Assembly (NCBI GenBank): GCA_964559455.1 | Contig: CAZLHO010000040.1 | Location: forward strand, 1-28,616 | DNA: 28,616 bases | Direction of reading: 5' to 3' | DNA from: CAZLHO01 sp964559455 | Lineage (GTDB): Bacteria; Krumholzibacteriota; Krumholzibacteriia; LZORAL124-64-63 | Shown: positions 1-7,558 of the stretch, piece after piece | Position numbering within the stretch: position 1 is the stretch's first letter | Layout: each line of letters opens with the position of its first letter | Notes under the pieces: generated by a model | Database searches by the model: none | What the model was told of the DNA's origin: nothing | The model's input: only the letters and a program-made list of their open reading frames with translations | Position numbers and translations under genes: made by a program

Positions 1-464
<464 letters not shown>

Positions 465-479
465 GGCGCCGGCGCGGGA

Positions 480-2483
480 TCAACCGGCCGGGGCGAGCAC
501 GTCCCGGCCCTTCATCACCGGCGGCGGCTCCAGGCCGTAGAGGCGCAGGAAGGTCGGGGCCATGTCCGTCAGGGCGGGGTCGGCCACGCCCAGCGGGCGG
601 TTGCAGACCAGGATCCCCGGCACCTCGTCGGCGGCCATGCAGTGGTCGCCGCTCCACTTCAGCCCGTTGTCGCCGAAGATTTCGGCGGGGATCTCCCCCA
701 GCGCCGACTCGTTGGAGCCCCTGAAGCCGCGGTCGTAGCCCAGCACCAGGTCGCAGCCCTTGTCGGCCTGTGGTCCGGCGAAGACCTGGTCGGCCCGGTA
801 GGCGTGCTTGATCGCCCGGACTCCGGTCGCGGGATCGGCCGCGTCCTCCAGCCTCTCCTGCAGCTCCGCCAGCAGCGCCTTCTGTTCCCGCCCGGGATTG
901 ACGACCCCCCGCATCTCCCGCCCCCGCAGGTTCAGGTAGAGGCTGTTGATGCCCAGGGCGTAGGCGCGCGTCCGCCGCCAGTCGATCCCGGAAAGGTAGG
1001 CGACGTCCTCGGGGGCCGTCCCGGGCCGCAGGGCCAGGAAGTCGTTCTCCAGCAGCCAGCGGTTGACGTGGAAGGAGCGGTTGTAGGACGCGAAGCCGTG
1101 GTCGGAGACGGCGAAGACGACGGTGCGCTCGTCGGCGGCGTCCAGGGCGTCGCCCATCACGCGGTCCATCTCGCGGTAGAGGTCGCGGATGCGGTTCGCG
1201 AAGCGGGGGTCGGCGGCCGCGTGCTGCGGCGAGGCGGGGTCCAGGTGCCGCCAGAACATGTGGCAGTTCTGGTCCAGGGTGTTGAAGTAGAAGAAGAGGA
1301 AACCGCCCTCGAGCCCGCGGAAGCGCTCCAGCTCGTAGGCGTACTGGCGGCGGCGCTCGGCCAGCACGAGGTCGGACTGGGAGACGTAGTCGGCGTCGGC
1401 GAAGACGCCCTCGTCCAGGGCCTTCGTGTCGTCGGGCAGGCCCTGGGTGAAGAAGGGGCCCATGGCCTCGGCCAGTTCGCGGGCGTAGCCGTCGGGCGTG
1501 CTGATCGGCATCGCCGGATCCGCGGGATCGATCTGCACCGGCGTCACGTAGAGCCGGAAGCGGGGCCGCGCCTCCATCAGGTAGAAGCGGCAGACGCCGC
1601 TGACCTCCTTCAGGTGCGACACCATCGGGAAGCGCAAGGTCACCCAGTCGCTCCACTCCCCCTCCTGCAGCACGAAACGGCGGCCGCCGGCCTCGATGCA
1701 GGCCGCGGGGTTCACCGGGTCGACGACGATCGAGACCGGCGCGGCGGTGTCGGGATCGCCCTTGCGCCAGCTGTTCGGCGGGCCCAGGATCTCGCCGCCG
1801 CAGCGGTTGTCGCGCAGCGAGACCGGCACCACGCGCCCGCCGCCGATGTCCATGTCGGCCGGCGGGTCGTCGGTGAAGAGGGTGAAGATGCCGTAGGTGC
1901 CCAGGATGTCGGGCGTGCCCATGCCCGAGATGCTGCGCACCGCGGCGGGCGCCGGGGGGAAGTTCGAGGGCATCTTGAAGATCGTGACGTCGACGCCGGC
2001 CTCGGCCAGGTCCTGCCAGAAGGCGCGCCCGCGGCGCAGCAGCTCCACGCTGCCGCCGTCGCGGGGCAGCTTCCAGTCGCCGACCCGGAAGTAGCGCTGA
2101 GGCGGCCGCGCCTCGGAGATCGACAGGTGCGGCGTCAGCGTGGCGGGGTCGCGGTGGATGAAGTCGAAGATGCCGTGGCCGCCCGGGCCGGTGCCGGTGA
2201 TGAAGTTCGACCAGGCCACCGGCGACTGCGGCGGGATCGAGGTGCCGCAGGACCGGAACCCGCCCGCGGCGATGGCGCGGGCGAAGTTGGGCATCAGGCC
2301 CTCGTCCAGGAAACGGCGCAGCAGCTGCGGGTCCATGCCGTCCAGACCCAGGCAGATGACCTTGGGGCCGGGCCCGGACGCCCGCGCCCGCACCGGCGCG
2401 AAGAGTCGCGTCACCATGGCGTCCGAGGCCGCCGCCGCCACGGCCGCTGCACCGACCAGCTTCAGGAACTCGCGTCGCTTCAT
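480..2483 (-). CDS. Tat-exported type I phosphodiesterase / alkaline phosphatase-fold protein
   Basis: A 667-residue member of the alkaline phosphatase superfamily (type I phosphodiesterase/nucleotide pyrophosphatase group), expected to hydrolyse a phosphate mono- or diester outside the cytoplasmic membrane. The N-terminus 'MKRREFLKLVGAAAVAAAA' is a twin-arginine signal. The metal-site motif 'GLDGMDP' (about residues 47-52) follows, then the nucleophile region 'TSIPPQSPVAWSNFITG' (81-97), 'NTLDQNCHMFWRH' (401-413) and 'DHGF' (461-464), and a late metal-ligand-like His in 'WSGDHC'. I chose the ATG at 2483 because GGAGG lies 8 bases upstream. The ATG at 2528 sits almost on the predicted transcription start and would spoil the Tat signal. 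The substrate cannot be told from sequence. It is divergent from mntP. Confidence 0.85.
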   Translation of the reverse strand: MKRREFLKLVGAAAVAAAASDAMVTRLFAPVRARASGPGPKVICLGLDGMDPQLLRRFLDEGLMPNFARAIAAGGFRSCGTSIPPQSPVAWSNFITGTGPGGHGIFDFIHRDPATLTPHLSISEARPPQRYFRVGDWKLPRDGGSVELLRRGRAFWQDLAEAGVDVTIFKMPSNFPPAPAAVRSISGMGTPDILGTYGIFTLFTDDPPADMDIGGGRVVPVSLRDNRCGGEILGPPNSWRKGDPDTAAPVSIVVDPVNPAACIEAGGRRFVLQEGEWSDWVTLRFPMVSHLKEVSGVCRFYLMEARPRFRLYVTPVQIDPADPAMPISTPDGYARELAEAMGPFFTQGLPDDTKALDEGVFADADYVSQSDLVLAERRRQYAYELERFRGLEGGFLFFYFNTLDQNCHMFWRHLDPASPQHAAADPRFANRIRDLYREMDRVMGDALDAADERTVVFAVSDHGFASYNRSFHVNRWLLENDFLALRPGTAPEDVAYLSGIDWRRTRAYALGINSLYLNLRGREMRGVVNPGREQKALLAELQERLEDAADPATGVRAIKHAYRADQVFAGPQADKGCDLVLGYDRGFRGSNESALGEIPAEIFGDNGLKWSGDHCMAADEVPGILVCNRPLGVADPALTDMAPTFLRLYGLEPPPVMKGRDVLAPAG

Positions 2484-2533
2484 ACCCCGTCCTCCGGGCC
2501 GCCGACGCTTCCCGCGCCGCAGGGCCATCGTAT

Positions 2534-2562
2534 ATCATCGCGCCGGCGGGGGAAGGGGTCAA
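2534..2562 (-). promoter_or_regulatory. Probable sigma70-type promoter for the phosphodiesterase gene
   Basis: On the minus strand TTGACC (2557-2562, 5 of 6 to the -35 consensus) is followed by a 17-base spacer and GATGAT (2534-2539, 4 of 6 to the -10). The transcript would start near 2527, leaving a leader of about 44 bases to the ATG at 2483. Confidence 0.5.
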
Positions 2563-2568
2563 GCCGGG

Positions 2569-2598
2569 CTGGCACCGGCCGCCGCCGCAGCCTATGGT
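2569..2598 (+). promoter_or_regulatory. Possible promoter for mntP
   Basis: CTGGCA (2569-2574), an 18-base spacer and TATGGT (2593-2598) lie 55 bases before the mntP ATG. Each box matches the consensus at 4 of 6. I see no convincing yybP-ykoY manganese riboswitch in the leader. Confidence 0.3.
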
Positions 2599-2653
2599 TG
2601 CCGGCGGACGGAGCGATCGTCCCCGCACCCCGATCGCCCGTTCCGGGGCCGCC

Positions 2654-3214
2654 ATGACCTTCGTCGAGATCCTGCTGATCGCCTTCGGGCTGGCCATGGA
2701 CGCCGGCGCGGTCTCGCTCGCGGCCGGCGCCGGCGCCCGCACGCGCGGCCGGCGGGCGGCCTTCCGTCTCTCCTTCCACTTCGGTCTCTTCCAGTTCCTG
2801 ATGCCCCTGATCGGCTGGTTCGCCGGCGGCGCCGTCTCCGGAATGATCGAGGACTACGACCACTGGATCGCCTTCGCGCTGCTGGCCTGGGTGGGCGGAC
2901 GGATGCTCCGCTCCGGGCTTTCCGACGAGCCGGACGGCGGCGGCGGCGACCCCTCCCGGGGACGGACCCTGGTCATGCTCAGCGTGGCCACCAGCATCGA
3001 CGCCCTCGCGGTGGGGCTGAGCCTGGCCATGCTGCGGGTGACGATCTGGTACCCCGCCGCCGTGATCGGCGTGGTCACGGTCCTGGTCTCCCTGGCCGCC
3101 CTCCACCTGGGCTCCCGCCTGGGCCGGCGCTTCGGACGGCGCATGGAGGCCGTCGGCGGTCTCGTGCTGCTGGCGATCGGCGCGCGCATCCTGGCCGAGC
3201 ACCTCGGCGGTTGA
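2654..3214 (+). CDS. mntP: Manganese efflux pump MntP
   Basis: A 186-residue polytopic membrane protein of the MntP family (former DUF204), which exports Mn2+ from the cytoplasm. Length and layout match the family (about 190 residues, six membrane segments in two repeated halves). Each half carries its signature acidic residue: 'GLAMDAGAVS' (Asp16) and 'ATSIDALAVG' (Asp116), matching the essential aspartates of E. coli MntP. A hydrophilic Gly/Asp-rich loop (about 88-104) separates the halves. I start at the ATG at 2654. The longer frame from 2594 only adds a charged stretch absent from the family. It is followed 81 bases later by msrB on the same strand. The pairing is compatible with metal/oxidative-stress homeostasis but may be incidental. 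Confidence 0.9.
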   Translation: MTFVEILLIAFGLAMDAGAVSLAAGAGARTRGRRAAFRLSFHFGLFQFLMPLIGWFAGGAVSGMIEDYDHWIAFALLAWVGGRMLRSGLSDEPDGGGGDPSRGRTLVMLSVATSIDALAVGLSLAMLRVTIWYPAAVIGVVTVLVSLAALHLGSRLGRRFGRRMEAVGGLVLLAIGARILAEHLGG

Positions 3215-3240
3215 ATCGGCCGCCTCCGCCGCCGGGCCCG

Positions 3241-3269
3241 TTGTTGTCGGGCAAAATCTCTCTTATTTT
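3241..3269 (+). promoter_or_regulatory. Possible promoter for msrB
   Basis: An AT-rich island in otherwise GC-rich DNA holds TTGTTG (3241-3246), a 17-base spacer and TATTTT (3264-3269), 26 bases before the msrB ATG. The -10 matches 4 of 6 and the -35 only 3 of 6. Confidence 0.3.
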
Positions 3270-3295
3270 GTGCATCCGACCCGAGGAGGACGACC

Positions 3296-3826
3296 ATGAT
3301 CGGACGCGCATTCATCCTGGCGGGACTCGCCCTGGCCCTGACGGCCGCGGCGCCCCGCGCCCAGGACCAGCCCCCCGCCGAAGGAGCCCCGATGCCCCCG
3401 CGAACCGAACTCAGCGACGCCGAGTGGCGCGCGCGGCTGACCCCCGACCAGTACCTGGTGCTGCGCCGGAAGGGCACCGAGCGTCCCTATTCCGGCGAAT
3501 ACGACGACCACGACGCCCCGGGCGTCTACCGCTGCGCCGGCTGCGGCGCCGAGCTCTTCTCGTCCGAGACCAAGTTCGACGCCGGCTGCGGCTGGCCCAG
3601 CTACACCGCCCCCCTGGCCGAGGGCCGGGTCGCCGAGGCCGCCGACAAGAGCCACGGCATGGTGCGCACCGAAGTGCTCTGCGAGAACTGCGGCGGTCAC
3701 CTGGGCCACGTCTTCCCCGACGGGCCCGCCCCGACGGGCCTGCGCTACTGCATCAACTCGGTCTCGCTGGACTTCGCCCCGGCCGGCGGCGATTCCGCGG
3801 ACGCGGCGCCCGACGACGCCCCCTGA
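3296..3826 (+). CDS. msrB: Exported peptide-methionine (R)-S-oxide reductase MsrB
   Basis: A 176-residue MsrB that reduces methionine-R-sulfoxide in damaged proteins. The first 22 residues form a Sec signal peptide (short basic start, hydrophobic stretch, 'AAPRA' before QD), so it acts in the periplasm or outside the cell. Zinc-binding pairs CAGC (Cys80/Cys83) and CENC (Cys129/Cys132) are intact. The catalytic Cys152 lies in 'RYCINSVSLDF', and Cys98 in 'GCGWPSY' is the likely resolving cysteine. A GAGGAGG Shine-Dalgarno lies 7 bases before the ATG. It is the cysteine form, not a selenocysteine form. The acidic/Ala-rich tail after residue 160 is beyond the catalytic core. Confidence 0.95.
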   Translation: MIGRAFILAGLALALTAAAPRAQDQPPAEGAPMPPRTELSDAEWRARLTPDQYLVLRRKGTERPYSGEYDDHDAPGVYRCAGCGAELFSSETKFDAGCGWPSYTAPLAEGRVAEAADKSHGMVRTEVLCENCGGHLGHVFPDGPAPTGLRYCINSVSLDFAPAGGDSADAAPDDAP

Positions 3827-3870
3827 GCCCCCTCGTCCGCCTCGCGCGGGTCATGATTCTGATTGATGCC

Positions 3871-3905
3871 CGGGGGTCGCCCCGCCTACCGTGGGGCGGC
3901 CCCCG
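3871..3905 (+). terminator. Strong GC hairpin after msrB, terminator-like without a U-tract
   Basis: A 15-bp stem with two G:U pairs (3871-3885 with 3891-3905) closes a 5-base loop, 44 bases after the msrB stop and before the ATP-grasp gene. No T-run follows on either strand, so it may be a transcript-stabilising or Rho-associated hairpin rather than a classical intrinsic terminator. Confidence 0.45.
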
Positions 3906-3986
3906 CTGCGCCCTCAAGAACGACGCTCGGGGGACGATGACTCCATCACGACGGCGCCGGCGGCGCCGACACACGGAGGAACGGAG

Positions 3987-5096
3987 ATGCTCAGCTGGAA
4001 GGAATTCCGCGCGGCCCTGGCGGCGGCGCGGTCCAACGCCGAGTGGGTGCGCGCCCGCCACGGCATCGGACTGGCGGCCCAGGCCTTCAGGATCCTGAGC
4101 CTGCGCTCGCAGGGCGTCGGCCCCAGCGACTACTACAAGTACTGCCTCTTCGATCCCGCGAAGTTCCCGGACCGGGAATCGCTGCGCACCTACCGCGGCT
4201 GGCGTTTCCAGAAGGAGCTGCGGCGCTTCTCGAACCCGCGCCTGCAGCCCCTGACCTACGAGAAGCACCTGCTCTACAGGCTGCTGGCGGGATTCGGCCT
4301 GCCCGTGCCCGAGATCCACGCCGTCTACGCCCCGACCCCCGACGGTTTCGAGCGCCACCGGGCGTTGCGCACGCCGGCCGAGCTGCGCGACTACCTGCGC
4401 ACGACCGACCGGCTGCCCTGCTTCGGCAAGCCGTCGAGCTCGTCGCACGGCTTCGGCGCCCGCGGCATCCTCGCGCGGCGCGACGACGGCACCCTGGCGC
4501 TGGCCGACGGATCGGCCGCGACCGTCGACGAGCTCGCCGCCTACATCGAGGACGTCTCGCGCCGCCAGGGGACCTATCTCTTCGTCGAGATGCTCGAGCC
4601 GCGCGCCGACATCCGCGCCCTCTGCGGGTCCACGCTGTCGTCGATCCGCCTGGTCCTGCTGATGCGCGACGGCGAACCCGAGATCTACCGCTGCGGCACC
4701 TTGCTGCCCCGCGAGCGGGCCCACGTCTCGAACGCCCGCGGGATGACCACGGGCACCCTGAGCGCGAGCATCGACTGGCGCCGCGGCCGCATCGAGAACG
4801 TGATCGGCTCGCCCGGCCCCGACATGCACCCCGAGCCCCGCCACCCGGAGACGGGCGCCCTCCTCGAGGGCCACATGATCGAGGGCTGGGACGAGGTCGT
4901 CGACCTGGTGTTCACCGCCGCGCGGGCCCTCTCTCCCTTCCGCATGCAGCACTGGGACCTGGCCCTGACCACGCGCGGCCCGGTCCTGCTCGAGATGAAC
5001 TTCATCGGCGACATCGAGCCCCTGCAGATGCACGGTCCCCCCGGCGCCTACACCGAGCAGTACCGCAGCTTCGCCGAGAAGGAGAAGGTGTGGTGA
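3987..5096 (+). CDS. Sugar-transferase-associated ATP-grasp protein
   Basis: A 369-residue protein of the ATP-grasp 'sugar-transfer associated' family (PF14397 type), related to glutamate-ligase enzymes that join a carboxylate and an amine using ATP. Visible elements are the nucleotide-binding Lys in 'CFGKPSSSSHGFGARG' (Lys148, with the glycine/serine-rich loop) and the Mg-binding segment 'LLEMNFIGD' (Glu336, Asn338). The N-terminal 'DYYKYCLFDP...' block is characteristic of this family. The ATG at 3987 has a GGAGGA Shine-Dalgarno 6 bases upstream. An earlier GTG at 3891 falls inside a hairpin and is unlikely. Family members are usually near capsule/exopolysaccharide genes, but no such cluster is seen here, so the substrate is unknown. 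It converges with the SLC13 gene, 12 bases apart. Confidence 0.8.
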   Translation: MLSWKEFRAALAAARSNAEWVRARHGIGLAAQAFRILSLRSQGVGPSDYYKYCLFDPAKFPDRESLRTYRGWRFQKELRRFSNPRLQPLTYEKHLLYRLLAGFGLPVPEIHAVYAPTPDGFERHRALRTPAELRDYLRTTDRLPCFGKPSSSSHGFGARGILARRDDGTLALADGSAATVDELAAYIEDVSRRQGTYLFVEMLEPRADIRALCGSTLSSIRLVLLMRDGEPEIYRCGTLLPRERAHVSNARGMTTGTLSASIDWRRGRIENVIGSPGPDMHPEPRHPETGALLEGHMIEGWDEVVDLVFTAARALSPFRMQHWDLALTTRGPVLLEMNFIGDIEPLQMHGPPGAYTEQYRSFAEKEKVW

Positions 5097-5108
5097 GGCC
5101 GGGCCGCG

Positions 5109-6884
5109 TCAGAACGGCCAGAAGACGGGGATCAGCAGGGTGCCGCCCACCCAGACCAGCACGTTCAGGGGCATTCCCAGCTTGAGGAAATCCGTGAAGC
5201 GGTAGCCGCCCGGCGCGAAGACGAGCAGGTTCGTCTGGTAGCCGATGGGGGTCGCGAAGCAGGCCGAGGCGCCGATGCAGACGCCGATCATGAACGGCCG
5301 CGCCTCGACGCCCAGCACCGCGGCCGTCGAGACGGCGACCGGCAGCAACAGCACTGCCGTCGAGTTGTTGGACAGGAAGTGGCTGAGCAGGCTGGTCAGC
5401 ACGATCAGCCCGCCGAGCACGACGCGGGGATCCCGCCCGTCGAAGAGGGCCAGGAAGCCGCGGGCGTAGACCTCGGCCGCGCCCGTCCGCTGCAGCGCGG
5501 TGCCCAGGGCGATGGTGCCGATGATCAGCAGCAGGACGCGGACGTCCAGGGCCTCGTAGGCGTCCCGCAGGGTCATGCAGCCGGTGACGATCATCACGAA
5601 GGCCGCCGCCATGGCGCAGACCAGGATGTTGGCGATCCCCAGCGACGCCGCGGCGACCATGGCCAGGAAGAGGGTCAGCGCCAGCGGCGCCCGGGCCCGG
5701 TGCACCACGCTGCGCACCACGTCCTCGACGACCATGATCCCCCGCTCGGCGCGCAGCCGCGACAGGCTGGTCGACGGCCCCTGCACGAGCAGGACGTCGC
5801 CCACCGACAGGCGCAGGCTGCGGATGTCCCGGCGGCCGTAGTGCGCGCGCTGCCGCTTGACGCCGATCATCCAGATGTCCTTGTCGCGGCCCAGGGCCGT
5901 GTTCATCAGGCGCCGTCCGATCCAACGCGAGGTGGGCAGCACGATCAGCTCCAAGATCAGCGCCCCCGCCCGGAAGGGCTCGTCCATGGCGTGGCCGTCG
6001 ATGGACGGCAGCACGGCCACCCGGTCGTTGAGCGCCTGGGCCAGATCCACGGCCCCGCCCCGGACCAGCAGGATGTCTCCCTCGCGCAGCGTCACGGGAT
6101 CGGTGGCCGGATCGTAGACATGCATCCCCCGCAGCACCTCGAAGACCTCGATGCCGGCGTAGCGGTCGGCCATCGCCAGCGTCGGCTCCAGTCCCAGCAG
6201 GGGACTCTCGGCGGGAATCAGCAGCTCCGAGAGGTAGTGGCGCCGCTCGTCGGGATGCGATTCGAGCACGGGCTGACGGTGCGAGGGCAGCAGCCGGAAA
6301 GAGAAGAAGTAGAGGAAGACCAGTCCGACGAGGGCCAGCGGCAGCCCCACCCGCGAGAGCTCGAACATGCCCAGGGGGGCCAGCCCGAACTGTCCGCCCA
6401 GCTCGCTGACGACGATGTTCGTCGACGTGCCGATCATCGTCGTCGTGCCGGCCAGGATCGAGATGAACGAGACGGGCATCAGGAACTTCGACGGCGAATG
6501 GTGATGCTGGGCGCCGAGGGCCACGATCACCGGGATCGCCAGCACCACGACCGGCGTGTTGTTGATGAAGGCCGAGAAGACGCCGGCCAGCAGCAGCATC
6601 AGCAGGAGGATGGCCCGCGGGCGGCCGCCGCTGAGGATGGCGATGCGCTTCGTGAGGAAGTCCAGGGCGCCCGTGCGCAGCAGACCCTGGCTGACGATGA
6701 ACAGCGCCGCCACCGTCAGCGGAGCGGGATGGGCGAAACCGGCCACGGACTCGGTGGGCGTGAGCAGGCCCGTGACCATCAGCGCCACCATGATGCCCAG
6801 CGCGGTCAGGTCCATCGGCAGGCGCTCCGAGACCAGCAGCGCGACGCCGACGAGCAGGATCAGGCTGACGAGCAGGATTTCCAA
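5109..6884 (-). CDS. SLC13/DASS-type anion permease with two RCK_C (TrkA-C) domains
   Basis: A 591-residue inner-membrane transporter. Hydrophobic segments fill residues 1-215 and 400-591. The middle (about 220-395) is hydrophilic and holds two TrkA-C-like domains ('TLREGDILLVRGG' and 'RLSVGDVLLVQGP'). The paired hairpin motifs of the family are present: 'FINNTPVVVL' in the first half, followed by 'TTTMIGTSTN', and 'SNNSTAVLLLP' in the second half. Such SLC13-with-TrkA-C proteins transport anions such as sulfate or dicarboxylates. Which one is used here is not visible. The start is TTG at 6884 with a weak AGGGTG upstream. A minus-strand promoter and a 10-bp hairpin lie in the leader. Confidence 0.85.
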   Translation of the reverse strand: MEILLVSLILLVGVALLVSERLPMDLTALGIMVALMVTGLLTPTESVAGFAHPAPLTVAALFIVSQGLLRTGALDFLTKRIAILSGGRPRAILLLMLLLAGVFSAFINNTPVVVLAIPVIVALGAQHHHSPSKFLMPVSFISILAGTTTMIGTSTNIVVSELGGQFGLAPLGMFELSRVGLPLALVGLVFLYFFSFRLLPSHRQPVLESHPDERRHYLSELLIPAESPLLGLEPTLAMADRYAGIEVFEVLRGMHVYDPATDPVTLREGDILLVRGGAVDLAQALNDRVAVLPSIDGHAMDEPFRAGALILELIVLPTSRWIGRRLMNTALGRDKDIWMIGVKRQRAHYGRRDIRSLRLSVGDVLLVQGPSTSLSRLRAERGIMVVEDVVRSVVHRARAPLALTLFLAMVAAASLGIANILVCAMAAAFVMIVTGCMTLRDAYEALDVRVLLLIIGTIALGTALQRTGAAEVYARGFLALFDGRDPRVVLGGLIVLTSLLSHFLSNNSTAVLLLPVAVSTAAVLGVEARPFMIGVCIGASACFATPIGYQTNLLVFAPGGYRFTDFLKLGMPLNVLVWVGGTLLIPVFWPF

Positions 6885-6914
6885 GACGGCACCCTGGTTC
6901 CGGGAACGACGCCC

Positions 6915-6938
6915 CCGCGGCGGCTGCGGCCGCCGCGG
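6915..6938 (-). repeat. Perfect 10-bp GC stem-loop in the SLC13 leader
   Basis: Bases 6915-6924 pair perfectly with 6929-6938 around a 4-base loop. The hairpin lies between the predicted transcription start (near 6944) and the TTG start at 6884, so it would form the 5' end of the mRNA. A stabilising or regulatory role is possible. Confidence 0.4.
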
Positions 6939-6950
6939 ACGAATGGCGAA

Positions 6951-6979
6951 AGTCTAGGTCACCGGTCCCCGAATTGCCA
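6951..6979 (-). promoter_or_regulatory. Possible promoter for the SLC13 gene
   Basis: On the minus strand TGGCAA (6974-6979), a 17-base spacer and TAGACT (6951-6956). The -10 is identical to the one predicted for the alanine symporter gene and nearly the same as that of the selenoprotein gene. The -35 is weak. Confidence 0.35.
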
Positions 6980-7105
6980 CCTCGCCGTGCCTTTCCGGCC
7001 CCGGGCTTGACTCCCGGCCCGTCCTCGGCCAGCATCGGCGGCGAAGCCTCGCCTCCGCTGCGGGAGGGCGCCTCCCCTCCCCGTCCACCAGCCGGGAGCC
7101 GGACC

Positions 7106-7558
7106 ATGCCCCGATTCACGCTCACGATCAACGGCGAGCGGCGCGTCGTCGACGCCGCCGCCGACAAGCCGCTGCTCTGGGTCCTGCGCGACGACCTGGG
7201 GCTGAAGGGAACCAAGTACTGCTGCGGGGTCGCCGAATGCGGCGCCTGCACCGTCCTGCTGGACGGCGAGCCGGTCCGCTCCTGCGTCACTCCCGTCGCC
7301 GACGCCGCCGGCGTCCGGATCACGACCATCGAGGGTCTGGCCGACCATCCCGTCCAGAAGGCCTGGATCGCCGAGGAAGTGCCCCAGTGCGGCTACTGCC
7401 AGCCGGCTCAGATCCTGGCCGCCGTCGCCCTGCTCGAGGCCGATCCCGCCCCGGACGATGCGGCCATCGACGCGGCCATGGGCGGCATCCTCTGCCGCTG
7501 CGGCACCTACCACCGCATCCGCCGCGCCATCCATCTCGTCGCCGAAGGGAGGCCGTGA
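7106..7558 (+). CDS. (2Fe-2S)-binding subunit of a molybdenum hydroxylase (IorA-like)
   Basis: A 150-residue electron-transfer subunit of the xanthine dehydrogenase/isoquinoline 1-oxidoreductase family. The N-terminal plant-ferredoxin cluster uses Cys40, Cys45, Cys48 and Cys60 ('CCGVAECGAC' and 'VRSC'). The C-terminal cluster uses Cys95, Cys98, Cys130 and Cys132 ('QCGYCQ' and 'CRCGTYHRI'). Length equals typical IorA proteins. The ATG at 7106 begins 'MPRFTLTING', the usual N-terminus. Longer upstream frames are low-complexity. It has no signal peptide of its own. Its stop overlaps the next start by one base (TGATG), so the two subunits are translationally coupled, and the complex could be carried across the membrane by the Tat signal of its partner. 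TTGACT at 7007-7012 is a possible -35 but has no good -10. Confidence 0.92.
   Translation: MPRFTLTINGERRVVDAAADKPLLWVLRDDLGLKGTKYCCGVAECGACTVLLDGEPVRSCVTPVADAAGVRITTIEGLADHPVQKAWIAEEVPQCGYCQPAQILAAVALLEADPAPDDAAIDAAMGGILCRCGTYHRIRRAIHLVAEGRP

Noticed and set aside
2563..2653. yybP-ykoY manganese riboswitch in front of mntP
   Set aside because: Words such as CCGGGCTGGCA are suggestive, but the paired conserved loops of the aptamer are not found and the leader is too short for it.
3891..3986. Upstream GTG start for the ATP-grasp gene
   Set aside because: It lies in the arm of a strong hairpin without a Shine-Dalgarno, whereas the ATG at 3987 has GGAGGA at ideal spacing.
6980..7105. Related repeat element upstream of the 2Fe-2S subunit gene
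   Set aside because: The region has GC-rich short direct repeats (GCCTCGCCTCC/GCCTCCCCTCC), but no match to the core or arms of the palindromic element and no clear boundaries.
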